Below, piece by piece: positions 16,351 to 24,330 of a stretch of 64,000 nt of DNA. Under the pieces are notes generated by a model. That model saw nothing but the letters and a program-made list of their open reading frames with translations, had not been told where the DNA came from and searched no databases. How positions within the stretch are numbered: the first letter of the stretch is position 1; every line of letters begins with the position of its first letter. The stretch lies in NCBI GenBank assembly GCA_945947915.1, contig CAMEZQ010000007.1, positions 1 through 64,000 of the forward strand, given 5' to 3'. Source of the DNA: an uncultured Clostridia bacterium. GTDB lineage: Bacteria > Bacillota > Clostridia > Oscillospirales > Butyricicoccaceae. Made by a program: the position numbers and the translations under genes.

Positions 16351-17382
16351 ATGTATCCCAATCTGCAGCGTTACCTGCAAAGCCACAGCCAGATGGAGCC
16401 GGTTGACCTGATCAAATACTGCTATCAGTCGGTGTTGGGGCCGGGCCACATGGCGCCCGACCGCCAGACCGCCGCCGCGCGCGTGCGGGAAGAACTGGCC
16501 GCCTGCGGCCGCCCCGATTTTTATCTGCCCGACTTTGAACGGCTGGAGGGGGGCGCCGCCCGTCTGGACATCGGCTGCGGACTGCGCCCCGAGAGCGTGG
16601 CCGGCCTCTTCTGCCTGACGGCGGAAAAATGGCCTCTCCGCCTGAAAGGCTACCGGCAGGTGCTGGAGATGCTGCGCCATCCCGACGTGCGCGCCTGCCT
16701 GCCCTTCCCGGCCGCCGACCTGGACCGGGCCATCGAAGACTGGGAGGCGCAGAAATGGCCGGCCGTCAGCCACAGCCAGCGCTATCACCAGTTCTACCGC
16801 GCCAACTACCGGGTGATCTATGAAAAATACCTGCCTTTTCTGGAGGCCGTCCAGGCCCTGGAATCGCTGCCCCGCCCCGCAGTGGTGGCCATCGACGGCC
16901 GCTGCGGCAGCGGAAAATCCACGCTGGCTGAGGTGCTGGCCTATATCTTTGGCGCCCAGGTCGTGCATATGGACGATTTCTTTCTGCCCTTTGAACAAAA
17001 AACACCCCAGCGGCTGGCCCGGCCCGGCGGCAACGTCCATTACGAACGCTTCAATCAGGAAGTGACGCCCCTGCTGCGGAGCGGCCAGGCTATTTCTCAC
17101 GGGGTTTACGACTGCGCGTCCGGCACCATCCTGCGGCGGCGGCTGATCCTTCCCAGCCGGCTGCTCCTTGTGGAGGGCTCCTACAGCCAAAGCCCCGACA
17201 TCGGGTTCGACTTCGACCTGCGCATCTTTGTCACCACCGACCCCGATACCCAGCTGGCCCGCATCACGGCCCGGGACCCCGCCAAGGCCGAAGCCTTCCG
17301 CACCCGCTGGATCCCCATGGAGGAACAGTATTTCACGGCCTTCGATATTCAGCGCCGCGCCGATCTGGTGGTGCGCACATGA
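16351..17382 (+). CDS. Uncharacterised N-terminal domain fused to a uridine-kinase-like P-loop kinase
   Basis: A 343-residue cytoplasmic protein in two parts. Residues 1-170 form a helical domain of unknown function with a G-P-G-H-M loop near 30-34. Residues 175-343 are a P-loop kinase resembling uridine kinase/phosphoribulokinase: Walker A GRCGSGKST (183-191), M-D-D-F-F (207-211) in the substrate region, and a terminal R-A-D-L-V-V. The ATG at 16351 follows CAGGAGGG. The phosphate acceptor is unknown; the kinase domain lacks enough landmarks to call uridine. It is a single-gene unit with its own terminator. Confidence 0.78.
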   Translation: MYPNLQRYLQSHSQMEPVDLIKYCYQSVLGPGHMAPDRQTAAARVREELAACGRPDFYLPDFERLEGGAARLDIGCGLRPESVAGLFCLTAEKWPLRLKGYRQVLEMLRHPDVRACLPFPAADLDRAIEDWEAQKWPAVSHSQRYHQFYRANYRVIYEKYLPFLEAVQALESLPRPAVVAIDGRCGSGKSTLAEVLAYIFGAQVVHMDDFFLPFEQKTPQRLARPGGNVHYERFNQEVTPLLRSGQAISHGVYDCASGTILRRRLILPSRLLLVEGSYSQSPDIGFDFDLRIFVTTDPDTQLARITARDPAKAEAFRTRWIPMEEQYFTAFDIQRRADLVVRT

Positions 17383-17412
17383 AAAAAAGCCCCGCTATGC
17401 GGGGCTTTTTTC
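17383..17412. terminator. Terminator after the kinase fusion gene
   Basis: An AAAAAGCCCCGC-TAT-GCGGGGCTTTTT stem-loop directly after the stop codon. It is also suited to stop the convergent membrane-protein gene. Confidence 0.88.
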
Positions 17413-17416
17413 TGTT

Positions 17417-17860
17417 TTACACCTCCCGGCGGCCGTAAAAGCCGTAGACGGTGAGAAAGCCTGCCAAAAGAAAAAGAATATAACGGGGAAACCGCACAAA
17501 TTCACCCTGGCCCACGGGGAACAGCAGGCTGAAAACGCCCCACTGGGGGACGCCGGTGTCGAGCCCCAGCAGCACCAGCGGCAGGAGGCAGTATGCCAGC
17601 ACAAGGCATCCGCCCACCGCCCAGGGCAGTCTGACCCGGAAGCCGTGGGCTCCGCCGCCGGCGATAAGCAGGGCCATCGCCGCGCCGCACAGAAAGTATA
17701 CGGCAAAATCGGCCATGTTCCGCAGCCAGATGGACCGCAGCCCCGGCGTGAACTGCAGGTCCTGCGCCCAGGTATCCAGAGGCCCGGCGGCCAGCGCCGT
17801 CAGTACGGCCAGCAGGATAAGCCCGCAGACCGACGGCAGGTAATTTTTCATTGACTTCAT
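17417..17860 (-). CDS. Hypothetical four-helix membrane protein
   Basis: A 147-residue integral membrane protein with four hydrophobic stretches near residues 8-26, 47-67, 79-101 and 122-143. No family is recognised. GGGGAGGA six bases before the ATG at 17860 favours this start over a second ATG three codons later. It follows the HAD-GNAT gene on the same strand, but a hairpin with a T-run (dispersed repeat fragment f) separates them. It may therefore be transcribed independently. Confidence 0.6.
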   Translation of the reverse strand: MKSMKNYLPSVCGLILLAVLTALAAGPLDTWAQDLQFTPGLRSIWLRNMADFAVYFLCGAAMALLIAGGGAHGFRVRLPWAVGGCLVLAYCLLPLVLLGLDTGVPQWGVFSLLFPVGQGEFVRFPRYILFLLAGFLTVYGFYGRREV

Positions 17861-17880
17861 GAGCAGTCCTCCCCGCTGAT

Positions 17881-17922
17881 TTCAGCTTGCCCCAAAAGTC
17901 CGGCATAGCCGGACTTTTTCTT
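17881..17922. repeat. Dispersed structured repeat, left-end fragment f
   Basis: Only the first module is present: TTCAGCTTGCC followed by the AAAAGTCCGG-CATAG-CCGGACTTTTT hairpin. The same leader TTTCAGCTTGCC precedes full copy c. On the minus strand it acts as terminator of the HAD-GNAT gene. Confidence 0.75.
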
Positions 17923-17934
17923 TAGCGTAAAATT

Positions 17935-19098
17935 CTAAAATGAATAGCGCATGGGGACGTTTTTCCCGCTCTGCACCGCAAAGCCCAGCTTTTCATAAAG
18001 GGGACGGCCCTGGGGCGCGGCCTGCAGATCTATATAGGAAAGGTCGAGGGTTGCGGCGTGTTCCATCAGCAGCCGCATGACGCCTTCGGCATAGCCCAGA
18101 CGGCGGGCATCCGGAACGGTGTAGACATTGAGGACCGTGGCGGTGCGGCCGTTGATGTGCCACAGATTGGCCGGCTGTTCGATGACATGGAGATGTGCGC
18201 TGGCCACATCGCGCCCGTCCACCGTGCAGAGATAACCGAAGATATCGCGGTTCAAATGCGCCTGCAGAAACGCCGTGCGTTGGGCGCGCACCTGCTGCGC
18301 CTGCGCCTCTGTCATATCCGGACGCTTTTCCCGCAAAAAGTCGATGACCATATCGCAGAGCGTCCCGATGTCATCCGGCGTGGCCATGCGGTATTGGGGC
18401 ACAAGGCCGAGGATGGACAGAAATTCCCCCAAACGGCGGATCTCATAGTCGCAGCCCACGGTGTCCGGCTTGCCTGCCGGATTGAACCAGCAGGTAGTGA
18501 GGCCATAGGCTTTGCCGCCCCGCATATCGGAAGAAAGGCTGTCACCCAGAATGACGGTGCTGCCCCGCTTCTCCCGGCCGATCCGGTCGAAAACCGCGTC
18601 GAAGAAGCCGGCCCCGGGCTTTTCGCAGCCCACCGACTGGGAGGCGAACACGCCGTCGAACAGCCCCTCCAGCCCGGCGGCCCGGATACGTTTCATCTGG
18701 GTATCGATAAAGCCGTTGGTCACCACATACAGCTCCACCCGGCCGCACAGCGCCCGGCAGAGCTCCATCGCCCCGGGCAGCAGCACGGCGCTTTGGGCCA
18801 GCCCGGCCCGGAAGGCCGCGTTGTATTCCATCGGATCGCCCGTCATGCCCAGATACGCCAGAAACTCGGCAAAGCGCCGCGCGGAAAGCTGCGCGCGGGT
18901 GATCTCGCCCCGTTCCAGGGCTTTCCAGCAGGCGCCGTTGATGGCCTCGAAGGCCTCCATCTCCTCCCCGGTCAGCCGGCGTCCCTTTTGGGCAAAGAGA
19001 TCCTGCAGGGAAGCGCGGGAGGCCGCCCCGAAGTCGAGCAGGGTGTCATCGAGGTCGATGAGCACCACCGAACAATGATTTAAAGACAAATGATCCAC
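17935..19098 (-). CDS. HAD-family hydrolase fused to a GNAT acetyltransferase
   Basis: A two-domain protein of up to 387 residues. Residues 1-230 are a HAD phosphatase of the YjjG/YfnB type: nucleophile motif DLDDT (15-19), V-T-N-G, the lysine motif C-E-K-P, and the acidic G-D-S-L-S-S-D-M. Residues 235-387 are a GNAT domain with V-x-N-V-Y-T-V-P and a terminal L-Y-E-K-L-G-F. YjjG-type HADs clean up nucleotide monophosphates; the acetyltransferase substrate is unknown. The frame opens with GTG at 19098, but GAGGGG overlaps it. A TTG at 19089, seven bases after that ribosome binding site, may be the true start. Confidence 0.85.
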   Translation of the reverse strand: MDHLSLNHCSVVLIDLDDTLLDFGAASRASLQDLFAQKGRRLTGEEMEAFEAINGACWKALERGEITRAQLSARRFAEFLAYLGMTGDPMEYNAAFRAGLAQSAVLLPGAMELCRALCGRVELYVVTNGFIDTQMKRIRAAGLEGLFDGVFASQSVGCEKPGAGFFDAVFDRIGREKRGSTVILGDSLSSDMRGGKAYGLTTCWFNPAGKPDTVGCDYEIRRLGEFLSILGLVPQYRMATPDDIGTLCDMVIDFLREKRPDMTEAQAQQVRAQRTAFLQAHLNRDIFGYLCTVDGRDVASAHLHVIEQPANLWHINGRTATVLNVYTVPDARRLGYAEGVMRLLMEHAATLDLSYIDLQAAPQGRPLYEKLGFAVQSGKNVPMRYSF

Positions 19099-19236
19099 CC
19101 CTCTGTTTGATATCCTCTGCCTTCATTATAGCAAGGCATCCCGGCGGCGGCAAGAGAAGGCTTGCTTTTCGGCCCGCGGCATTATATGATACAATCAAAT
19201 ACAGATCCCGCAAATTTTCAAAAAGAGGTGTGTTCT

Positions 19237-19848
19237 ATGAAGATCCTGGTCACCGGCTTTGAGCCCTTCGGCGGCGAAAGCGTCAATCCCTCGTGGATGG
19301 CGGTGGAACGCCTGCCCGATACACTGGACGGCGCGAAGATCGTCAAGCGGCGTCTGCCCGTCGTTTATTTCCGCGCGCTGGACATTCTGGAAAAGGAGAT
19401 CGAGACCCTGCGGCCCGATGTGGTGGTCATGACCGGCCAGGCCGGCGGCAGCGACGCCATGCGCATCGAACGGGTGGGCATCAATCTCTGCGAGGCCAAG
19501 CTGCCCGACAACGACGGTGTGCAGCTGATGGGCGCGCCCATCGTCGCGGACGGTCCCAACGCCTATTTCTCCACCTTCCCCTACCGCGAGATGCTGGCAG
19601 CCGTGGAGGAAGCCGGCATCCCCGTGCGCCACTCCTTCTCGGCCGGCGCCTACCTGTGCAATCATGTGCTCTACGGCGCGCTGCATCTGGCCGAAACCAA
19701 ATTCCCCGGCCTGCGTGCCGGCTTTATCCACGTCCCCTTCCTGCCCGAGCAGACGGAGGGCAAGCCGGCCGGCACCCCCTCCCTGCCCCTGGAGGACATC
19801 GCCCGGGCCCTCCGGCTGATGGTGGAGGCCATCGTCCGCCAGGGCTGA
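19237..19848 (+). CDS. pcp: Pyrrolidone-carboxylate (pyroglutamyl) peptidase
   Basis: A cytosolic cysteine peptidase that removes N-terminal pyroglutamate from peptides. The 203-residue length is typical. The catalytic triad is visible as Glu79 in I-E-R-V-G-I-N, Cys141 in A-G-A-Y-L-C-N-H and His165 in F-I-H-V-P-F. The N-terminal T-G-F-E-P-F-G-G is the family hallmark. The start is the ATG at 19237 after AAAGAGG. It fits peptide scavenging together with the solute-binding proteins and M42 peptidase further on. Confidence 0.96.
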   Translation: MKILVTGFEPFGGESVNPSWMAVERLPDTLDGAKIVKRRLPVVYFRALDILEKEIETLRPDVVVMTGQAGGSDAMRIERVGINLCEAKLPDNDGVQLMGAPIVADGPNAYFSTFPYREMLAAVEEAGIPVRHSFSAGAYLCNHVLYGALHLAETKFPGLRAGFIHVPFLPEQTEGKPAGTPSLPLEDIARALRLMVEAIVRQG

Positions 19849-19866
19849 GCCCATACGCCGGCAAAT

Positions 19867-19899
19867 AAAAAGAGACAGCCCGCAGGCTGTCTCTTTTTT
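19867..19899. terminator. Bidirectional terminator between pcp and the EF-G-like gene
   Basis: AAAGAGACAGCC-CGCA-GGCTGTCTCTTTTTT; A/T runs on both sides. Confidence 0.9.
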
Positions 19900-19927
19900 A
19901 TATCCCAAAAGGGGAGAAAATGCAGTT

Positions 19928-22006
19928 TTATTCGTCGGTGTCCTGATACTGGGATTCGGCGATGACCTTCTCCTGGATCATGGGCGGGACTTCCTCATAG
20001 CGCTCGAACTTGGTGGTGAAGGAGCCTCTGCCCTGGGTCATGGAGCGCAGGGTGATGGCATAGTCGCTGACCTCGGCCATGGGGACCTCGGCCTCGATGA
20101 CCTGGGTGCCGTCCTCGGCGGGATTCATGCCCATGATGCGGCCGCGGCGCTTGTTGAGGTCGCCGATGACGTCGCCCATGTAGCTGTCGGGCACGTTGAT
20201 CTTGATGGAGCAGACCGGCTCGAGGATGACGGGGTTGGCGTTGGGGATACCGGCCTTATAAGCCAGGCGTGCCGCCATCTTGAAGGAAAGCTCGTTGGAG
20301 TCGACGTCGTGATAGGAGCCGTCGGTCAGGGTCGCCTTGAGGCCGACCATGGGATAACCGGCCAGGACGCCGTGCTCCATGGCTTCGCGGATGCCCTTTT
20401 CAACGGCGGGATGGAAGTTCTTGGGAACGCTGCCGCCGAAGATGGTCTCTTCAAAGATGAAGTCCTGATCGCCGTCGTAGATGGGCTCGAAGTCCATCTT
20501 GACGTGGCCGTACTGGCCGTGGCCGCCCGACTGCTTCTTATGCTTGCCTTCGACGCTGACCTTTTTGCGGATCTTCTCGCGGTAAGCCACCTTGGGTGCG
20601 CTCAGCTCGACCTCGACGCCGAACTTGCTCTTGAGCTTGGAGCAGAGGACGTCCAGATGGATATCGCCGGCGCCCGAAATGACCATCTGCTTGGTCTCGG
20701 CGTTGTTGACCAGCGTGAAGGAGGGATCCTCGTCGCGCAGACGGTTGAGGCCGGAGACCATCTTTTCCTCGCCGCCCTTGACCTTGGGCGCGATGGCTCT
20801 GGAATAGCTGGGCTCGGCAAAGGCGACGCCGCGCAGGCGGATGCCGCTGCCGTTGAGGTTGAGGGTGTCGCCGGTGCGGGTGTTCTGCAGCTTGGAAACG
20901 GCGCCGATGTCGCCGCAGCCGATCTTGTCGACCTCATACTGCTTCTTGCCCTTGACGATGTAGATGTGGCCCATCTTCTCGGCAGCGCCGGTCTGGGCGT
21001 TGATGAGGGTCATGTCGGGGGTCAGGTCGCCCTGCATGACTTTGAAATAGGAGAACCGGCCGTACTGGTCGGCGATGGTCTTGAAGACGAAAATGGATGT
21101 GCTGCCGTTGGGGTCGAAATGCATCTCCACGGCGCTGCCGTCCTCATCGACGCCGCGCTCGACGCGCACTTCGTTGGGCGAGGGGGCAAAGTTGATGATG
21201 GCGCGGATCATATCCATGGTGCCCAGGCCGGTGTAGGCCGAGCCGCAGATGACGGGGGAGATGTCGCCGGCGATGACGCCTTTGCGCAGGCCGGCCAGGA
21301 TCTCTTCGTTGGTGAAGGACTCACCGGCGAAGTATTTCTCCATCATTTCTTCCGAGCTTTCGGCAACGGTCTCGATGAGGGAGGCGCGCAGTCTGGCCAC
21401 CTTTTCCTTCTTGTTCTCGGGGACCTCGTGCTCGGTGATCTTGCCGTTTTCGGCCTTGTAGACGATCTCGGACAAAAGGTTGATGACGCCCTCCGACTTG
21501 CCATTCGCATCGAACAGAGGAATGACGAAGGGTGTGACGCTGTTGCCGAAGGCCATACGCAGGGAGGCGTAGGCGTTTTCGTAATCGGCCTGCTCCTCGT
21601 CGACCTTGGAGATATAGAAGAAGGCGGGCAGCTTGCGCTTCTTGACTTCCTTCCACGCCTTTTCGGTGCCGACGGCGCAGCCGTTCTTGGCCGAGACGAC
21701 GATGATGCCGGCGTCGGCGGCGCGCAGCGCGCTCATGACCTCGCCCTCAAAATCGAAATAACCCGGGGTGTCGATCAGGTTGATGATGTTGCCCTTGAAC
21801 TCGATGGGCGCCAGCGAAAGCTGGATGGAGATCTGACGCTTGATCTCCTCGGCGTCAAAGTCGCTGACGGTGTTGCCGTCGGCTGTATTGCCCAGACGGT
21901 CGGTGCCGCCGGTCATGTAAAGCATGCTCTCCACCAGCGATGTCTTGCCGTCGCCGCCGTGGCCGAGCAGGCAGACGTTTCTGATTTTGTCCAGAGTGTA
22001 GGCCAT
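19928..22006 (-). CDS. EF-G-like translational GTPase (non-canonical paralogue)
   Basis: A 692-residue protein with the five-domain layout of elongation factor G. The G domain is divergent. G1 is GHGGDGKT (15-22) instead of A-H-x-D-x-G-K-T. The switch I RGIT is replaced by K-R-Q-I-S (56-60). G3 is DTPG (79-82). G4 is SKVD (133-136) instead of NKxD. Domain IV keeps G-G-H-G-Q-Y-G-H-V, and domain V ends normally. This matches the EF-G-like subfamily found alongside the true EF-G, which should be encoded elsewhere with the ribosomal genes. Its job is unclear; recycling or stress-specific translocation are possibilities. AAAGGAG precedes the ATG at 22006. Confidence 0.85.
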   Translation of the reverse strand: MAYTLDKIRNVCLLGHGGDGKTSLVESMLYMTGGTDRLGNTADGNTVSDFDAEEIKRQISIQLSLAPIEFKGNIINLIDTPGYFDFEGEVMSALRAADAGIIVVSAKNGCAVGTEKAWKEVKKRKLPAFFYISKVDEEQADYENAYASLRMAFGNSVTPFVIPLFDANGKSEGVINLLSEIVYKAENGKITEHEVPENKKEKVARLRASLIETVAESSEEMMEKYFAGESFTNEEILAGLRKGVIAGDISPVICGSAYTGLGTMDMIRAIINFAPSPNEVRVERGVDEDGSAVEMHFDPNGSTSIFVFKTIADQYGRFSYFKVMQGDLTPDMTLINAQTGAAEKMGHIYIVKGKKQYEVDKIGCGDIGAVSKLQNTRTGDTLNLNGSGIRLRGVAFAEPSYSRAIAPKVKGGEEKMVSGLNRLRDEDPSFTLVNNAETKQMVISGAGDIHLDVLCSKLKSKFGVEVELSAPKVAYREKIRKKVSVEGKHKKQSGGHGQYGHVKMDFEPIYDGDQDFIFEETIFGGSVPKNFHPAVEKGIREAMEHGVLAGYPMVGLKATLTDGSYHDVDSNELSFKMAARLAYKAGIPNANPVILEPVCSIKINVPDSYMGDVIGDLNKRRGRIMGMNPAEDGTQVIEAEVPMAEVSDYAITLRSMTQGRGSFTTKFERYEEVPPMIQEKVIAESQYQDTDE

Positions 22007-22068
22007 AAGTTGTTTCTCTCCTTTATGTAGAATCGTATAGATTTGCGCTTCAGCCGCTGTCACAAATT

Positions 22069-22097
22069 ATTATATAATAGGCCGTTGACTTTTTCAA
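22069..22097 (-). promoter_or_regulatory. Sigma-A promoter of the EF-G-like gene
   Basis: On the minus strand, TTGAAA (22092-22097), 17-base spacer, TATAAT (22069-22074). Confidence 0.82.
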
Positions 22098-22154
22098 CAT
22101 TTTTTATCGGCAGGGGCCGAAAAAACTTGTCCTGTTTGACGAAATCGGCCGTTG

Positions 22155-22190
22155 AAAAGGCGTCTGCCCCATCAGGCAGACGCCTTTTTT
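22155..22190 (-). terminator. Terminator of the P-type-ATPase-like gene
   Basis: AAGGCGTCTGCC pairs with GGCAGACGCCTT (22157-22186) around a 6-base loop, immediately after the stop codon. Confidence 0.85.
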
Positions 22191-24319
22191 CAAAACCGTG
22201 TCATAAAAATCGAGGCAAACCGCACCGGCACCAGCCAGATGAGCAGATACAGGGCGATATTGCCCGGCGAAGCCAGATAGATCTTGTCCATGGCGGCCAG
22301 GAAATACATGGTGATCATGCCGATGACGCTGCAGGCATAGCCGCAGAAAAGATTGAGGCGCACCGACCGCACCAGCGCCCGCGCCCCGGCCAGCACCTCG
22401 GCAAAGGCCAGCACGCTGTCCCGGGCCAGAATGGCGCACACCGGCTGGTCGTCGGCCAGATTCTCGTTCCAATAGGCCTCCCGCACCCGCAGCTCGGGGA
22501 TCTGCGCCCGGCCGTGCCGGACGGCGAAACGATCCTCCACCAGCTTTTCGCTGACGCTGAAGTCCCGGAGGGCCAGATCGGCCGTGATGCCGCACCGGCC
22601 CAGAATGCCGAAGGCGGTGTAGGGCTGGGGCTGGACGGTGTATTTCAGCGTGAAGATGGCGGCCATATAGGAATTGACCGAAACGAAAACGGCGTTTTTC
22701 TTGTCGCCGCCCTCGTGGACCATCACGCCCATCTTCTGCAGAAACTCGGCGCTGCCCATCAGGACGTAATCGCTCTGCACCTGGGCCGCGATGCCGCCGC
22801 CCTCAAAATAGCGCACGTTGAGGGCGCGGCGGGGCACCAGATACTGCTCCCTTGCGAAGTCGCCGAAGGCCTTGCCCACGCCGCCGCCCACCTCCTTCAT
22901 CACGGCGGCCGCGTCGGCCACCACCTGCTCCATCTTGATGGTGTTGGAGGTGATCTTCATGCCGGCGATATGGACGGCGCCCAGGGGAAACACGTCGCCG
23001 TCCAGCAGCGCCGCGTGCCGCACCCGGGCCAGCCGGCCGGCCGCCGGCGTATCCAGAATGGCGGCGCCCGAAGCAAAGAGCCGGCGGGCCACCCGCGCCC
23101 AGGGGCCGGTGGAGGCCACACACAGGGCACAGGGCGCCAGCACCGAGCTGATGACGGCCAGCGACCACACGAAACGCCCGCCGTCGCCCCGCCCGAAGCT
23201 GGCCACGGCGGCCAGCACGACGGCAGCCACGATGGCCACCGGCGCGAACACGCAGGAGGTGCGCTCGACCATATCCTGCGCGGCGGCGTCGTCGGTCTCG
23301 GCATAGGCCCGACTGTGGGTCTTGACGGCCGCACGGTAGCGTTTGCCGCCCACCGCCTTGACGGCCGTGGGGTCGGCGGCCATCTCCATGCATTTATAGG
23401 TGCGGCGCAGGGTCATGGCACGGCTGCGCTTGCCCGCCAGGGCAAAAAAGCAGCACAGGATGGCCACAAAGGCCAGCGGCTGCCCTTCCGACAGGCCCAG
23501 CGCCAGAAAGACGCAGTGCAGCAGGCAGCAAAGCGCCGAAAAAACCGTCAGGCTGTCCAGGGTCGGCCGCAGGCGCAAAAGCCGCCACAGGCCGGCCGTG
23601 GTCACCTCCCAGGCCAGCAGCAGCGCCAGAAAAACGCCGCCCGCCAGCAGCACATCCTGCAAAAGCTCCGGCGCCACGCCGGCTACGGCCGGCAGGCCGG
23701 GCAGGCCCAGCGCCGCGCCGAAGGTCAGATAGCCGGCGCCGGCCAGCAGCAGGGCCAGAAAGACCAGCCGCATGGACATGGCCACCAGCTTGCGTCCCAG
23801 CCGCTTGACGCCCCGGCTGGGATCGTCAAAAGCCACGTTGAGGAAATCGTAGGGCAGGTCCCCGGCTTCCTCCTCTTCTTCATAGGGCTCTTCTTCGATA
23901 TAATATTCTTCATCGTCGTCGGAAACGGGATAGGGGACAAATTGCTCCTCCCCGGCCCGGGCTGCGCCGGCCTCTTCCCGTTCCGGCCTCTCTTCCCGTT
24001 CCGCCGCCTCCGGCTCCCCGTCGGCTCCGCTGTCCGGCCCGCGGCGGCCGCGGCTGCGGAAGAGAATGACCCTGCGGCCCGGCGCCTTGTCCTCGCCCCG
24101 CACCTCGTCCTCTTCCGGCGCTTCTTTTTCCGGCTGTGCGTCGTGGCGCAGACGGCGCGGCTCTGCCGGCCCTTCGGCGCGGCTGTCGGGCCGCGCCTGG
24201 GGAATGAGCAGGTCGGGTCCGCCGGCTTCATCTCCGCCGTCATTCTGTCCGGCCCGGACCTCGGCGATGATGTCGTCAATGGAGAAGCGCTCCTGCCCTT
24301 CATTTGTTCTGTCGCTCAA
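22190..24319 (-). CDS. Degenerate P1B-type ATPase-like membrane protein, catalytic motifs missing
   Basis: A 709-residue protein. Residues 1-160 are acidic and low-complexity, with several Glu/Asp runs. The remainder follows the topology of a P1B metal ATPase: hydrophobic segments about 182-210, 222-245, 255-295, 355-375, 385-402 and two near the C-terminus. Alignable landmarks are altered. A-P-C (395-397) stands where the CPC metal motif belongs. L-D-G-D-V (439-443) replaces the phosphorylated DKTGT. The N-domain-like G-G-G-I-A-A-Q-V stretch (507-514) remains, but the GDGxNDxP hinge is absent. It therefore should not hydrolyse ATP by the P-type cycle. It starts 12 bases after the rlmB stop, so the two are co-transcribed. 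The function is unknown; a regulatory or structural membrane role is an inference. Confidence 0.7.
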   Translation of the reverse strand: MSDRTNEGQERFSIDDIIAEVRAGQNDGGDEAGGPDLLIPQARPDSRAEGPAEPRRLRHDAQPEKEAPEEDEVRGEDKAPGRRVILFRSRGRRGPDSGADGEPEAAEREERPEREEAGAARAGEEQFVPYPVSDDDEEYYIEEEPYEEEEEAGDLPYDFLNVAFDDPSRGVKRLGRKLVAMSMRLVFLALLLAGAGYLTFGAALGLPGLPAVAGVAPELLQDVLLAGGVFLALLLAWEVTTAGLWRLLRLRPTLDSLTVFSALCCLLHCVFLALGLSEGQPLAFVAILCCFFALAGKRSRAMTLRRTYKCMEMAADPTAVKAVGGKRYRAAVKTHSRAYAETDDAAAQDMVERTSCVFAPVAIVAAVVLAAVASFGRGDGGRFVWSLAVISSVLAPCALCVASTGPWARVARRLFASGAAILDTPAAGRLARVRHAALLDGDVFPLGAVHIAGMKITSNTIKMEQVVADAAAVMKEVGGGVGKAFGDFAREQYLVPRRALNVRYFEGGGIAAQVQSDYVLMGSAEFLQKMGVMVHEGGDKKNAVFVSVNSYMAAIFTLKYTVQPQPYTAFGILGRCGITADLALRDFSVSEKLVEDRFAVRHGRAQIPELRVREAYWNENLADDQPVCAILARDSVLAFAEVLAGARALVRSVRLNLFCGYACSVIGMITMYFLAAMDKIYLASPGNIALYLLIWLVPVRFASIFMTRF

Positions 24320-24330
24320 CTGATCACCCG

